A stretch of 64,000 bases of DNA from Anarhynchus alexandrinus (taxonomy: Eukaryota; Chordata; Aves; Charadriiformes; Charadriidae), in the NCBI GenBank assembly GCA_008711295.1, contig VUYV01000120.1, positions 1,611,873 to 1,675,872 on the forward strand. The letters run 5' to 3'. The position numbers were made by a program, and so were the translations under genes. Shown in pieces: positions 25,061 to 37,808 of the stretch (positions within the stretch are counted from its first letter, which is position 1; each line of letters starts with the position of its first letter). The notes beneath the pieces were generated by a model that was given only the letters and a program-made list of their open reading frames with translations, was not told the origin of the DNA and ran no database searches.

Positions 25061-26876
25061 TAAATTTAATTAAGTAATTAAATTAATTCATTTTAATCAT
25101 TAAAACTATAAAGAATTTCTCCATAACTAGGTCATTCCTAAGTATCTGCTCTTACTGTTTTAAGACTGACAGCTTCATAGTATGCATGATGATCACATTG
25201 CCTCACTGTGCCTGTCTCAGTGCCATACTGTGATCAGAAGGCACTCATTCTTCAGCGTACTCTTCTTCATAGAGATGCAAGATAAATTTAAAATGTGTGT
25301 GTTTGCATGAATATGTTGCAGTGATGGGTTGTCCTTTCAATATTCCAAAGCAGATCAGATCTGTTAAGAAAGATCAAAGAATGTTAAAGGATTTCTGAAA
25401 TACTTGATTTTATTTTTAAAATGGCTCAATAGCAATCTTTTTTGTTATTTCGCACATCACTCCTTGAAAAAATCCCAAAGGGAAATTTCAGGTTTCGCTT
25501 TTTCCAGACATGCTTCTGTTTTTCAGTGTAGTACTGTTGGTTTGCCTTTTTTATCCCTGGGAACAAACTATTAGAACACAGTAAAGATGAATCAAGCCTT
25601 TCTGAGTTTATGACTACATAGCTATGGGACAGAAGACGGCTAACACTTTCACACAGTAGAAAAGGCTTTCCTGGGAACCATAAAAGGACAAGTGGAACTT
25701 GGTGGGGCCAAGTGTTTGAATAAAGTTTGTAGGATCTCAGCTTCATGTATTTAAGTATCTTAGCACTGGTGAGCTTTAAAGTAGCATCAAACATAAATGG
25801 AAACAAAAATAAATCTTTCGTTGTTAATTTTGAGAAAAAAATGTGGCTTTCTAAATTTCAGTTGAAAATATCATTCATATGGCATATTTTCATAAATAGA
25901 CCTTTGAAGATTAGGTGGAAAGTGCAAGTTCTAAATGCCCCTTAACTTCCTTTTACCATAAACGAGCAGCTTCTGGTCTAAAGCAACAGCTAGAAACACA
26001 TGGAAGAGAGAAGGCAGGAGCATGCTGGAACAGTAGCACGTTTGGTGCAGTCGTGCACTCTGATTTCAGTGGTTCGCTCAAAATAATGTTTTTGCACTTA
26101 GGACATTTTTTAAACCAACTTTCAAAGGGTTATACAGAGTGGGAAATGAACTGGCTTCTGAAATGGATGATGAAATGACAGGAAAATGTCAAGCAAACTG
26201 AATGTTCCCCAGTAACAGCAAGAACAGTCATGCTCTTCACAAGGAAAAAAGACAAACAGATTCCTCTTGGGAAATTGCTGTTCCGGGGTTTCCTTCTTTA
26301 GAATTGCAGGACTAGACTTTCTCCTGAAGGGGATCAAGGTGGTGGGCTCAGCTGACTCCTATACAATGTGGCATTAAGAAGTACATCTCACAGTGTATTA
26401 GTAAACATCACTGTGATCCACACTTCAGATACCTTACCACCTGTCATTTTCATTAACGTTGTATATTAAAACAGAAAAATATTGCTAGCCTTTTCTGTCT
26501 GCAGCACAGCATGCATCTCAACATTTGGCCTTCTGTAAGGCTGTTCCTGTCTCTGCACGGCGCACAGTGCACTCGAATCCTCATATGTGCTGAGGGCCAT
26601 GAGAAGCTGCAGTGGTCTGGGCTAACATGATAAGGAAAGTATAAATTTGCCCACAGCATGCCACTTTGTCAGTACAAAGTGTCAGTTATTCATGGGCACT
26701 TGAAGTTGAAAAACATTTCTCAAAGGTATATATGCACAGTTTGGATTCTGTTTCTTGGAGAGTAGCATTGGTGTAAGGTTTGGTTCAGACATTTACTGGT
26801 GTAGCCAAGATACTATCAAACTGACTTTTTGGACAAGGACCCCATTCTTGGGTTAATTTGTATTTTCTTTGCACAG

Positions 26877-26971
26877 GGTTCTCTCAAGAAAAACTACTGT
26901 TCATTGCTTTGTTTTGACTGCCAGTAAATGCAGAAGAGAGGATGAGAGCTGACTATCAGCCCCTGGAACAA
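26877..26971 (+). pseudogene. LRRC9: LRRC9 exon block q, deletion and TGA
   Basis: A good acceptor (TTTTCTTTGCACAG) and donor (GAACAA/GTAAAG) flank it. The frame reads EKLLFIALF, then TGA (26915-26917), then LPVNAEERMRADYQPLEQ, matching HMLIFRLP and PVNSDDRAKAEFHLAELQ. About eight residues (the LQMLDG cap of the last repeat) are missing, so a small deletion is likely. Confidence 0.78.
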
Positions 26972-27285
26972 GTAAAGCAAATGTTATTCAAATTCCAAGG
27001 ACAATATTCATGTTACAAATAATGGATGCCTAATGTGGTTATCATAGCATTAAAATAGATTTTTTTTCCCTCTGAATAGACTCTCTGAAGCAATCTCAGG
27101 TTTTGTAAAATCAGGAAAAATAAAAGACATGCTATCTGCTCCCTTTTTTCACCACAGAATTTAATAAGTGTGAGAACTTAAAACATGTTCTTTCTATCAT
27201 CCTGCCAGGAAAATGCCTACTATTTGGGTGTTGTGATACCTTCATTGAGGTGCCTATTAGGCAATTGTAACACAAACCAAACATT

Positions 27286-28667
27286 TCATAGAATCATAGA
27301 ATGGTTTGAGTTGGAAGTGACCTTAAAGATCATCTAGTTCCAAACCCCCTGCCATGGGCAGGGACACCTCCCACTAGACCAGGCTGCCCAAGGCCACATC
27401 CAGCCTGGCCTTGAACACCTCCAGGAATGGGGCATCCACAACCTCTCTGGACAGCCTGTTCCAGTGCCTCACTACGCTCACAGTAAAGAATTTCTTCCTC
27501 ATATCTAATCTAAATCTACCCTCTTTCAGTTTAAAACCGTTACCCCTCATCCTGTCACTACAATCCCTGATAGAGTTCCTCCCCATCTTTCCTGTAGGCC
27601 CCCTTTAAGTACTGAAAGCCTGCTATAAGATCTCCTCGGAGCCTTCTCTTCTCCAGGCTAAACAACTCCAACCCTCTCAGCCTCTCTTCATAGGAGAGGT
27701 GCTCCAGCACTCTGATCATCTTCATGGCCCTCTGGACTCGCTCCAACAGGTCCATGTCCTTCTTATGTTGGGGGCCTGTTATGGTTTGAGAGTCCCATAA
27801 CAATTTGTTGTCATTTAGACAATCATTCTATCACCCGATGACCCCTCCCCACCTGGGAAAGGGAATCAGGAAAGAATAAGGAAACCCGGGAGCTGAAGTA
27901 TAAACAGATTTAATAGAATAAGATTAGATAACTAACATTAACAGCACTAAAGAACCGATATTGATCCCGACACCAATACAGAATATGCAAAGATTATACT
28001 CAGCCAATTATATCAGTAGGAAGATGTGCACTCCCAGCAGTGGACATCAAATGTCAGACACTGCGAGCGCTACGGCTTCAGGAGGAAGGGAAGGCCTCAG
28101 GGGTCCGGCACCAGGGCACGAAGTTCTTAGGATGGCAGCCATTAAGGGAGAGAGAGAACTTCACAGAAAACTTTCTAATTTATAGTGAATGTGACCTTGA
28201 TGGTATGAAATAATCCTGTTGGCCAGCTTGGGTCAAGTGCCCGGGTCTTGCTCCTCCTCATCCCTGCACCTGGCAAGCTCGAAAACACTGAGACCTTGAG
28301 ACCCACACACCATAGCTGGCTGTAAAGTAAATATTTTCACAAATTCAGATACTAGAGTCTTCGAAAAGTGCAGTTTTCCCAAGTATTAGAAGAGAAATTA
28401 GTCCTGTGTCGCTCAAACCAGGACAGGGCCCCAGAGCTGGATGCAGTACTCCAGGTGGGGTCTCACCAGAGCAGAGTAGAGGGGGAAAATCACCTCCCTC
28501 AGCCTGCTGGCCACAATTCTTTTGATGCAGCCCAGGATGCAGTTGGGTTTCTGGGCTGCAAGCACACATCGCTGGGTCATGTTGAGCTTCTCATCCACCA
28601 ACACCCCCAAGTCCTTCTCCTCAGGGCTGTTCTGAATCCATTCTCCACCCAGCCTGTATTTCTGTAT
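27286..28667 (-). mobile_element. CR1 LINE, 5'-truncated, split by an LTR
   Basis: The 3' end is at the left (TCATAGAATCATAGAATGG). The minus strand encodes the C-terminal part of the CR1 ORF2 reverse transcriptase polyprotein: [29 protein letters not shown], then, after the [36 protein letters not shown] and [20 protein letters not shown]. The copy is about 730 bp without the insertion and is 5'-truncated, as usual for CR1. Frames are open over long stretches, so the insertion is fairly young compared with the other CR1 scraps here. Confidence 0.95.
27777..28425. mobile_element. Solo retroviral LTR nested in CR1
   Basis: A 649-bp block interrupts the CR1 exactly inside TGGGGGCCCCAGAG. It begins TGTTATGGTTTGAG and ends CTCAAACCAGGACA, that is TG...CA with a 14-bp inverted repeat matching at 12 positions. 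The CR1 bases GGGCC are present on both sides (27772-27776 and 28426-28430) as a 5-bp target duplication. No internal retroviral genes are present, so this is the product of LTR-LTR recombination. A TATAAA (about 27900) could be its promoter if the plus strand is sense; the orientation is not certain. The family is not assigned. Confidence 0.88.
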
Positions 28668-31600
28668 TTAAAAACTATAAAAAAACCATTAGAGCCTCAG
28701 GCTTATCTATCTATAGATATAGATAACACCATAGATTTTACTGTTCAGAAATGCGAAATTTACCCCCAGTAGTAATTTATACTTACCCTGAAGCTCCATG
28801 CTGCAGCAAATCCACTCATTTCTTCCAGCAGGGTTCACCCTCAGTTCATACTCCTGTGCACTTATGCGGCTTTTGGATAGTCTAGATTACAGGTAGAATG
28901 AGGTCATGGGGAGAAATCAAATTTGCAGGTGCACTTTTGATGAATCAAATCCTCATATGTAGGTTAAGCAGATGCACTACCAGTGTCATGCAAATATGTC
29001 CATACGGAATAAGAACAGAAGGAACAGAAGTACCCATACTTTCATAGGGTATGTGTGTCTGATAACTTTTTATAAAAGTTTCAGAGAAACCTAATTCTTC
29101 TATCTCATAATGTTACTACATAATGCAGTATCATAGCAATGCCGCGCCAGTGTTTTGAACTGTAATTTCAAAGTGAAATATTCACCATTATAACTTCTCT
29201 GTCCATCTTCTCTTGATAAATGGGATTCTTGACACACCTGATTCCAATTTCTATTCTTGCTGATAGTTACATTTATAATTATTTTCAACTACAATTTGAT
29301 AATGCAGTATCATATTGTCTTGTCTTGAAAGATACTCTCTTGTCCCATCTGTATCCATTAGAAATACTTTAACACAGATAATATTCTTCATTTATTGCTT
29401 TGCCCATAAACCTGTTGCTTTGTGTTAGCTCTCACTGTCCCTCCTCATCAAAGTACTTGTCTCCATTGCTGTGGTTCAATCTTGCCTATCCCCATGCTTC
29501 TTGTTGAGAGTGAGGTCACATCTTAATGCCTTGAGGTGCAATTGTATACCATGAGCTGACCACTGTTATTGGTGATCAACACCCCTTTTTCACTGCCATA
29601 TTTCTACCTTTGCTACTCCTTTTGTTGAAAAGGGGCTCCCTGGACAAGCTACCTTGTTGTTTTACTCCAAACCTTGCCCTGAAATTCTCACTGACTATGA
29701 AACCAAAAGAAAGCTTCACAACAGTTGGGCATCTGCTGTGACCATTGTCTGTCACACTGACCAATTTTATTGCTCATTATTTTCTTGTGCTCACCCATCT
29801 GTCAGTCTGTCTGCATTCATTGGGTGTGCCTCATCTCATATTACAGCATAAATTCACTGAAACAGAGATTTTTAGTAGGATTCACTGGTAGGTTTCCTAA
29901 ATACAAGAATAACCATAACAACAGCAAGGAGTCAGAGAGGAGGCTAGCCCAGCACGTGTCTCCTACGAACAGAAGGTTCATTGTCTCTGTGGTTCTGTTT
30001 ATCACTAAGACCCCACTCACTGAAAGAGTGTGTTGTCCCACAGCAGACCTGTGTTTTCTGTATCACAGCGTGAAACTTCTCTGGAGATTTGTTTGATGGA
30101 CAGAATTCTTTCCTTCCAGCTCAACAGACTGCAGTATGCATTTTAACCATCGGTTTCCTCAGAACGATCAATAGAGTAATGAGGAGATCTAGAGTCTGTT
30201 CCCAGTCTGTGTTCTTCAAGCCAGTTCTCTCTTCACGTCTCAGTTTCATATTTACAGAGCACAGAAATAGTTCTTTTACACATCTGAAATATAAGTACTA
30301 AGGGTGATAAGCATCAGTACGATCGGTTTTATTCTCCTGTCCTCATCAACCTGTCCAGCTTTCCTTCAAACTTCTTCACTGTATAGATAAGAAGCCCTAC
30401 CAGTAGACACCTACACCACAAGGTTATTCTCCAGTTGTCATCTTAAATTTTTTACTGTTATGATGGTGTCACCATGCCAACCACATCTAAACTGTTGCTG
30501 AGCTGCAAATACTACTTGATGCACTGAATCTAACCCCTTTGCTGTTATCTTATGCTTCCCACACCTATGGACTATGTCCTTATTGTATCCTTGTATAAAT
30601 TTCTTGGTATTAATATTCTATTGTATAGATAAAGCCCTTTAGCAGGATACTAGCTTCTAGATACTACCAGAATAAAAGCTGTTATTTGATACTGATATTA
30701 GAGGTATCTTCACTGTTTTGCCAAATCTCAGTCTTCACATTGATAGTAGGTCACTGCTGAAACCAGATAGGTTAAAATCCATGTACACTTGGGTTCTGTC
30801 TCAGAACTTCATCTGTCAAAAGTGTGTTATCGCAGACCTCTGTCTGACTACGTTAGTATCTCCGTTTGCAGGCTCGAGACCTTAGTAAGTTAGTGAAACA
30901 CATTTTCCCACTTGAAGCCACAACGCTTGTATACAGAGTTCAAAGCACTTTTGGATTGAGTAATTTCATGTGTAAATGTTTTATTTCAAAACTGACCTGT
31001 GCTTTTATTCATTGGACATCACTTAAATAAAAACATGGCAGAATGCGTAAAGCAATAGAAGCATGTTAAGACTATATCTTTAGAGAAATCTCTGTTTCAT
31101 ATTCAGGTTCAGTGAAGATGTTATACCTCATTAGCTACAACAGAACTGAGCCATTTTCTCATTAGATCACTCAAGTGGAACAACACAAAAGATTTTTCAA
31201 GTTTGTCAGTTGCATTTTAGTTGTGCTTTTTAAAGTGCTTGTTAGAAAGCAAGAATTGAAACCGTATGGTGGTGTTTAAGCTTAAAAAGTGCTTTTGATC
31301 TTCAGCTTCAAAAGAGATTTTCCCAGCAGAAAGTAGGCTAGGACTTTATTTAGTACTGTTTTAGGTAGACACCAGAACACTCTGTACATAATAATATTTT
31401 CTTTTTTCATGCTATTGATTAAATCTTCTAACACTGTTACTGCTGAATTAGAGATGATTTACAGGAGGCAATCAACGTTGTCATTGTACTGTACCCAGTT
31501 TTAACAAAATTAACAAATCAGCACAGACTGGTGCACAGCCTTAAATCAGTTGCTACATGAAACAGTGGTCACAAAGTGATACTTAGGAATTACTAAGTAT

Positions 31601-32017
31601 TTTAAAATATTATAAAGATCTTTCCAGAGCTGAATTTCTATCAGCCCCCTGCCAGCCATCCCCTGTAATAGGTTTACAATGGAAAATGTATCGTTTTCTC
31701 AGTAAAACAGCTTCAGTGCATTACAGTAGCTTTGTTCTTGAAATGGTTATATTTTGTTTCAAGCATTTGAGTTTCATAGCTACTGGTACTTTTTAACGTA
31801 CACAAATTGCATAGCTTCTGTGTTTGACAGCGTGTCTAGAAAGTGCAATAGTCAAATCTCAAGCTCACAACAGTAGTTTGAAGAACTGATCCTACAGTTC
31901 CTTACTTACAAAAAGTTGATCATTACTGTTTATATTACTGCAAAACCAAAAAGACATTTCTATCATAAAGACCAAGATACATAATCTTCTATTTTTGTTT
32001 TTCCTTTTCTTCTGAAG

Positions 32018-32184
32018 GATTTTCCAGTTGCAAACTCTCCAGAGTGGATTTCATCAAACTTTACAAGACATAATCCTCAGAATAACAAATGGGAATCTGA
32101 ATGAAAACGTTAACCATTTATTTGGCTCTGATCTTATATTTGGTCATGAACTTGAAGAGCCTCTACTGAATAAGTCAAATGAAA
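32018..32184 (+). pseudogene. LRRC9: LRRC9 exon block r, frameshifted
   Basis: Acceptor CTTTTCTTCTGAAG, donor AAATGAAA/GTAAGC. From the first base one frame reads FPVANSPEWISSNF (family PVTHSPMDGRSF). The match then passes to the +1 frame near 32062-32082 and reads ITNGNLNENVNHLFGSD, then ELEEPLL (family ITN, HYLGSD, EVEEFL). Unshifted, the frame ends at TGA 32102-32104. Confidence 0.75.
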
Positions 32185-32668
32185 GTAAGCATAAACAAAC
32201 AGGATTACGTATTCCTGAATACTTGACATAGTTATATTCCTTCATGCTACATATTATATGGCCTTATAAAGCATTTTTAACAAGGACGTTTTTATCTTTC
32301 CTGGGTATATTGCAAGTCTGTAAGTTTCTCACAACCTTCCCAGAGCTGGGAAATATTTTTTCTGGAGGAATACGTATCTCTGTCAGTTCTTCACCCTAGG
32401 ATGGATCTTTAGATTCAGTCCGAATAATTGATAGAAGAATTAGCCTTTCAGTGCTTTCAAAAGCTTTGGGTTTGGGGTTTTTTTTTAATTTATTAACCAA
32501 TTTCAGTCTGTAAATTAAAGTTTTAACTATACCAGGAACTGAAAGGAAATGATGTAACATTGTTCTGGTGAGAAAAATTAAGAAAAAAAGAATGAGTGCA
32601 GTACTTGATGATTGCCAGCTGGGGTGAGGCTGTGCAGGGAGAATATCCATGTGCATTTTGTGTTACAG

Positions 32669-32844
32669 ATAAATCTAAGAACCCAGGAATTACAACAAAT
32701 AATCTTTGAAGCATCCATGCAGAAAGAGCTCTTAGGCAAGCCAAAGGAGCAGCAACTAATCTTCTAAACCATTTGATGCATCGCAGCGCTACTTCTGCAA
32801 CCAACCACCTGCATCAGGGCAACATAGGAAATGCAGGCAAGTGA
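32669..32844 (+). pseudogene. LRRC9: Probable last coding exon of LRRC9, in-frame TGA
   Basis: The acceptor is TTTTGTGTTACAG (ends 32668). In the phase left by block r the frame reads NKSKNPGITTNNL, TGA (32707-32709), then ALRQAKGAATNLLNHLMHRS and a tail rich in His and Asn to TGA 32842-32844. The second part looks like real protein sequence, but I do not recognise it from mammalian LRRC9, so the assignment rests on order, splice site and phase. Confidence 0.5.
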
Positions 32845-32889
32845 GGCTCTTAACAGCCCTAAACACTGCTGCTTCTTCTTTCTCCTTTT

Positions 32890-32918
<29 letters not shown>
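32890..32918. repeat. Homopolymer junction poly-T then poly-G
   Basis: A run of about 20 T followed directly by about 10 G, a low-complexity tract likely to vary in length and prone to assembly error. Confidence 0.9.
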
Positions 32919-32920
<2 letters not shown>

Positions 32921-35900
32921 AGCACATGCAGCTGAGGCACTTCTTTTCAAACTTTACTTTTCTATCTCTAAATGCTGCCATATTGTCTTTACCTCAGTTT
33001 CCAGATCCACCAAAAATGTCTTTACTCTCTTCTGTTAAAACTTGCAATGCATCTAAGAAAACATCTGGACAATTTAAAATTTTGCAACTAGAATAATGAC
33101 TATAATATAAAATGGAGCCAGCTGTTTAACAGAAGTAAGTCAGTATCTCCCAAATCCATGCTTAATTTTGTTCTGTCACTATCTCAAGGTTTTCTGGTTT
33201 GTTTGGTTTGTTGGTTTCTGTTGTATGAAATCTCATTTTGTTAGTAATTAAAACTATTAAGTATGGAAGCAGAAATGCAAGGGTAAAGCTGTTACTGTGG
33301 CTAAATAGATCTAATAGTTGTGATACAAACAGCAGTATCTTGCTATTACTGACTGCCAGCAGCTGGAATGAGCCAGTGTGTGACTGAATGTTGCACCAAC
33401 ATTTCTTATTGTAGCATACATTTCTCCACAACAGGGAAGTGAATAAACAGGTCTGGCATTAGGACTTTTAAATTTCCATCTTGATTACTAATATTTACTA
33501 CCTAAAGAGATTCCCTCAAAATCATTTGTGTAAGTTAGTGAGGTGATTTTTCTGGAATCAGTATGCATAGTTGCTTTTCATGTAAGATTAGCCCCAAACA
33601 AGCATTTTTCTCAGGCATACTTAATATATTGTTATACCTATACACCATGGTATAAGGTATGTTTTTTCCCTTGCCAGAAAAAATGTGTTTAAAAGCTGTA
33701 GGCCATATGTACCAATGAAAAAGAGAGCACTAATTAAGGGCTTGTACCCAAAGACGTTTCTCCACAACCATCTTCAATTGGTATTTACATATGCACAGAG
33801 ATGATAGGAGTAGTTTCCAAAGGAACATATACTTTTGGTAACTAATATCACCAAACCTCTAGCGAGAAAACACTTTAAATAAACCTTATTTAAACCAGAT
33901 AGTCCCATGCTGACTCAGGTGTTACAGATGAGAAGGCAGTGGTCAGAAGAAGTGACATCGCTCAGCGTGACTGATTTATACAGAACTAGATTCCCCATAG
34001 CCTCGATCTAAGCTGGCCTCTTCACAGCACTGGATTCTACCTTAACTGCACACTGTCCAGGATCCTTTTACAGGTACTTCTCTTTTACTTAAAAAGTGGG
34101 TTATTTTCTGGCTTAAAGCAGCATGTATCACTCCTTCCCCATCTTATAGATTGATCCTCACCCATTAAAAAAAACAACAAATGGAGACCACATATTTTTA
34201 AATAATGTAGAAGAGATGCTGTAGCAAGCATCCTCTACCAGCACCTGTGTTTGCATTTCCTCACATGCGTTCTTTGATCTTTTCCCATTTCTCTCAGCTT
34301 GTTGTAACATTACAAAACTATGCATCGTGTCTGGGTGTTTCCAGTTTAATCTTACTTTTTATTAGATCCAACATGCTAAAATTAGAACACCACCACAAAG
34401 GCACCCAGATAGTAAGAAAAAAAAGAAATGTTTGCCTCTGATTAAGCAAGACTAGTCACATTATCCCAGATTAGATGAAGTGATGTTTTAGGACAAATCA
34501 GCCTTTTTTTTAACCCTTCCCCTCATGGCATCTCTTCATGCAAAGTTAAAGCTATTCGGGTGTCTTAACAGTCTAATTCTTACCTTACTGTGGTTAGATT
34601 TCTTTGAAGTATTATCTTCCCTAAATTTCTTCACTTAGATGATATTTGTAGCATCTCTTGGCATTTTACAGTTGTTACTGATATTTACTTATTAATTTCT
34701 ATTTTAATTTTATTTTATTAATAAGAAGAAATTCTGCACACAACCCTAAAGTAAAAATGAAACAAGAAGTCTGTTATGAGATTATTTCATTATTTCTGTT
34801 TACAGGATTGGTCTTGAATCAGTACTTATTTTTTGAACTTCAAGGAAAATTCACTGATACATCAAAGCGGGAAAACTACAGTAATCATTTAAGCTAAATT
34901 TATAGTTGCATTCCATCACCAGAAAACATGAACCCATGCATTTCTTACTTAATCTTTGGTAGTCAAAGGGGTAGTTTGTATGGTAATGTAAGTTCAACTT
35001 TGCCTGTGTACCTATGTAGGAAGGAAGATCCTAGTTTCCCGAGTCCAAAAAGTTTTAAGGTTTTAAAGTTACTTCAGGTCTTTTGACAATGTTTTTTCAA
35101 TGCCCAAAATCAGCCCACTGTCCTTTGCTCCACTGATATTCAAGGTACCTTGCAGCTATGACATTTCTCAGGATAGCTAACATTCAATTAACAATTTTAT
35201 GCTAGTGAGCCACTACAACATGTGGAAACATTGTATGAAAATTAGCCATGGAGGCCACAGGGTGAGAGGTTGGTGGACACATATTAAGGCAGTTACCCTT
35301 TGGAGTTAACTGAATTTTTGTCCTAGGTTTGTGTGTGACCTTGTTAATCATAACACTTGTGTAAGAATTTTATTAGTAACTTAAATTTACTGCCAACTAA
35401 TTTATTCAAGTGCAGTCTATGTATAATATATATATTTCCCTTGAAAGTTTAAAGCGTGTGTATTTTTCTATTGTTACAATCAGAAGGAGAAACAACTCAC
35501 ACAGGAAGGCAAAGCTCTTGAAAGACAGGGTTTCACCTCGTTTTATTTCAAAAAGTAACAAATGGATTTGCTTGAATTTTCCCATTCTATTAGAGAGCTA
35601 GTAATGCGCTGTTTAATGTACAAAGGCATGCACTCCTTAATGTACAAAAGGAGCCTGAATCCTTGCTTAATGTGCAAAACAACATCGCTTTACCAGTGGA
35701 GTCTCCATGACAGTCCCCTGCTTAAAACAGAACATCACATTTGGTTGCCTTTCTGAATATTAAGATCTTCTAGGCTTCATTTTGTTCCTTTTTAAATACT
35801 ATAGTTATAAATTATATTTCAATAGGAGGCAAATTCTACCAAAAAGAGATGATTAAAAAAAGGTAATTTGGACTTGAAAGAAAACACCTGTGTTCTTAGA

Positions 35901-37787
35901 GGGTTGGCTTTTTATCCTTTGATGGCACAAAGCAGTAGGTGGTCACTGCATCCATCAGCTGCTTGTAGATGAGAGTGATAATAAGATAATACATTATTAT
36001 CTTACGGGTTCTTTCAGGTCACGTCTGGGACACATGCTCCCTATTACTAGGTCAGTACTGTTTTCATGTTATCACAACTGAATGGGGTCAAAAGCTTTCT
36101 CCTTATGCAGAGAAATCAACAAGTTAAATTGGAGTTACAAGATGCAACAGGATATTTATGAACCACTGATGGCATATTTCTCTGCTTGTCATTTGCGAAC
36201 CACCTGTTAGTTTGGGGAATATGACAGCTGATTTTCAGTAGGATTAAAACTAGTAAGATATTTAAGCCTCGCAGGGCTAAGAGAGCAATATGTAGGTATG
36301 TTTACAAATCTGATCCTAAGGGAATTCAGTATTTCATCTTCTTTGTACAAAAACAGTTCTAAAAATGCTTGTAGAGGGATTTACCGAAGTACATGGTGAA
36401 ATCTTGGCTTGCCTGTGTTAGCAGTAGATCTCCAAGTTACTTAAGCAAAGTCCTGATTTCATCCATGAGGGTACACAATAAAGTTATTGTCATGAGAGGG
36501 CATGATAGGATTGAATATCATGTTATTAATGTATTAAATATGTATTAGTATGATTATTACTTCTCTGAATTAATGGATATTTTTTAAAACAAAGTCTCTG
36601 TGGTTTGACTTGGAATTGTTTCTAGTCTCTCCACATTAAATCAATCATAAGAGTCAAAAGAACTGTGAAAATTAGAGAAATTCTGGGAAAAATAATATTC
36701 CTGTGGATAACTCCACAGAATTAAGAGGTGTTACTGAAGGGAAAATTTGGCCATTTGTACTTTTATTTTAATACAGTGATTGTGAATGTATAATGAATAT
36801 GAGTTATCAATTATGTTATTAAATTATTTAATTCAATGAAGCAACCATTTGCACACATGCAGAATATCTGGATCCTGTGGGAATCAGAGATCCCTTTGGC
36901 TTGTTCTGTTTTCACTCACCCTGGTATAAATAAGCAATAAAATCTCAGAATTTCATAGACAAGAAGTCTGAATTCATTTTAATTTCTTGAGATTTGCACT
37001 GGAAAAACAGAGGGCAGAGTTTGATCTCTCCACCCTTACTACATAGTGGGTTGGTCTTTTTTCCAAAAGCTGTATGATCTGAATTAATTACTCTTTCTTT
37101 CTACTCAACTGGGAAAATATCATGGGTTATATTATAATGAATTAAGTACATCTCAGATCAAGGTTTTATGATGCTAAATTTACTGTGCAAGATTTTGTTT
37201 TGCTGTTCAGAACCACAGTTTTAGATAATCACAAAAATCGCAACTTACTATATCTATAGAGCTTTTCTCATGTAAGTGAGTGTGTGAAATGATGCAAGGA
37301 ACAGCAATGAAACTACATCTGAATGTAATTATGGACTTTATTATTCCATCTATTTTTTAAAAAATACATTTAGTTTTTCATATTGTATTTTTTAAAACAG
37401 GGTTTGGGGTATCGTGTATAGGAATATATAGGGTTTTAAAAAATATACTGGTACACAAAACTATAAACATTTTATATATCTGCTGATTTCTAATAAAATT
37501 ATAAGTATTTTAAAAGTAAATGTTGATAACTTACCATGTTATTATGAAATTAAAGTTCTTAGAAGACATTAGATTACCGTCTCTAATATAAGAGCTTACT
37601 TCCAGACTTGATAGATTTTTCATAGCATTCACTTCACATATCAGGTCAAATTAAATTACTAGTAGAGTTATTGTGGTTTTTTAATTTAATAATTTGGGTT
37701 TCTATGCTTAATTTGGAAGCCATAATCAAATTTCTGTGAATGATAAGATTTAATTTTTACAATTAAGAGATTATTATACTCACCTTA

Positions 37788-37808
37788 TACTTGTTTGTTT
37801 GTTTGTTT
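37788..37808. repeat. (GTTT)n microsatellite
   Basis: About five copies of the GTTT unit. Confidence 0.9.

Larger units (their letters stand above)
26972..32017 (+). other. LRRC9 intron with CR1 and solo LTR
   Basis: It holds the CR1 copy at 27286-28667 and the LTR nested in it. The remainder (28668-32017) is AT-rich with no gene or repeat that I can name. Confidence 0.5.

Noticed and set aside
27374..27803. Minus-strand frames of 70-81 codons that look like protein
   Set aside because: They are the reverse transcriptase C-terminal part of the CR1 element, not a host gene.
28368..28772. 134-codon plus-strand frame
   Set aside because: It is antisense to the CR1 coding strand and crosses the LTR/CR1 junction.
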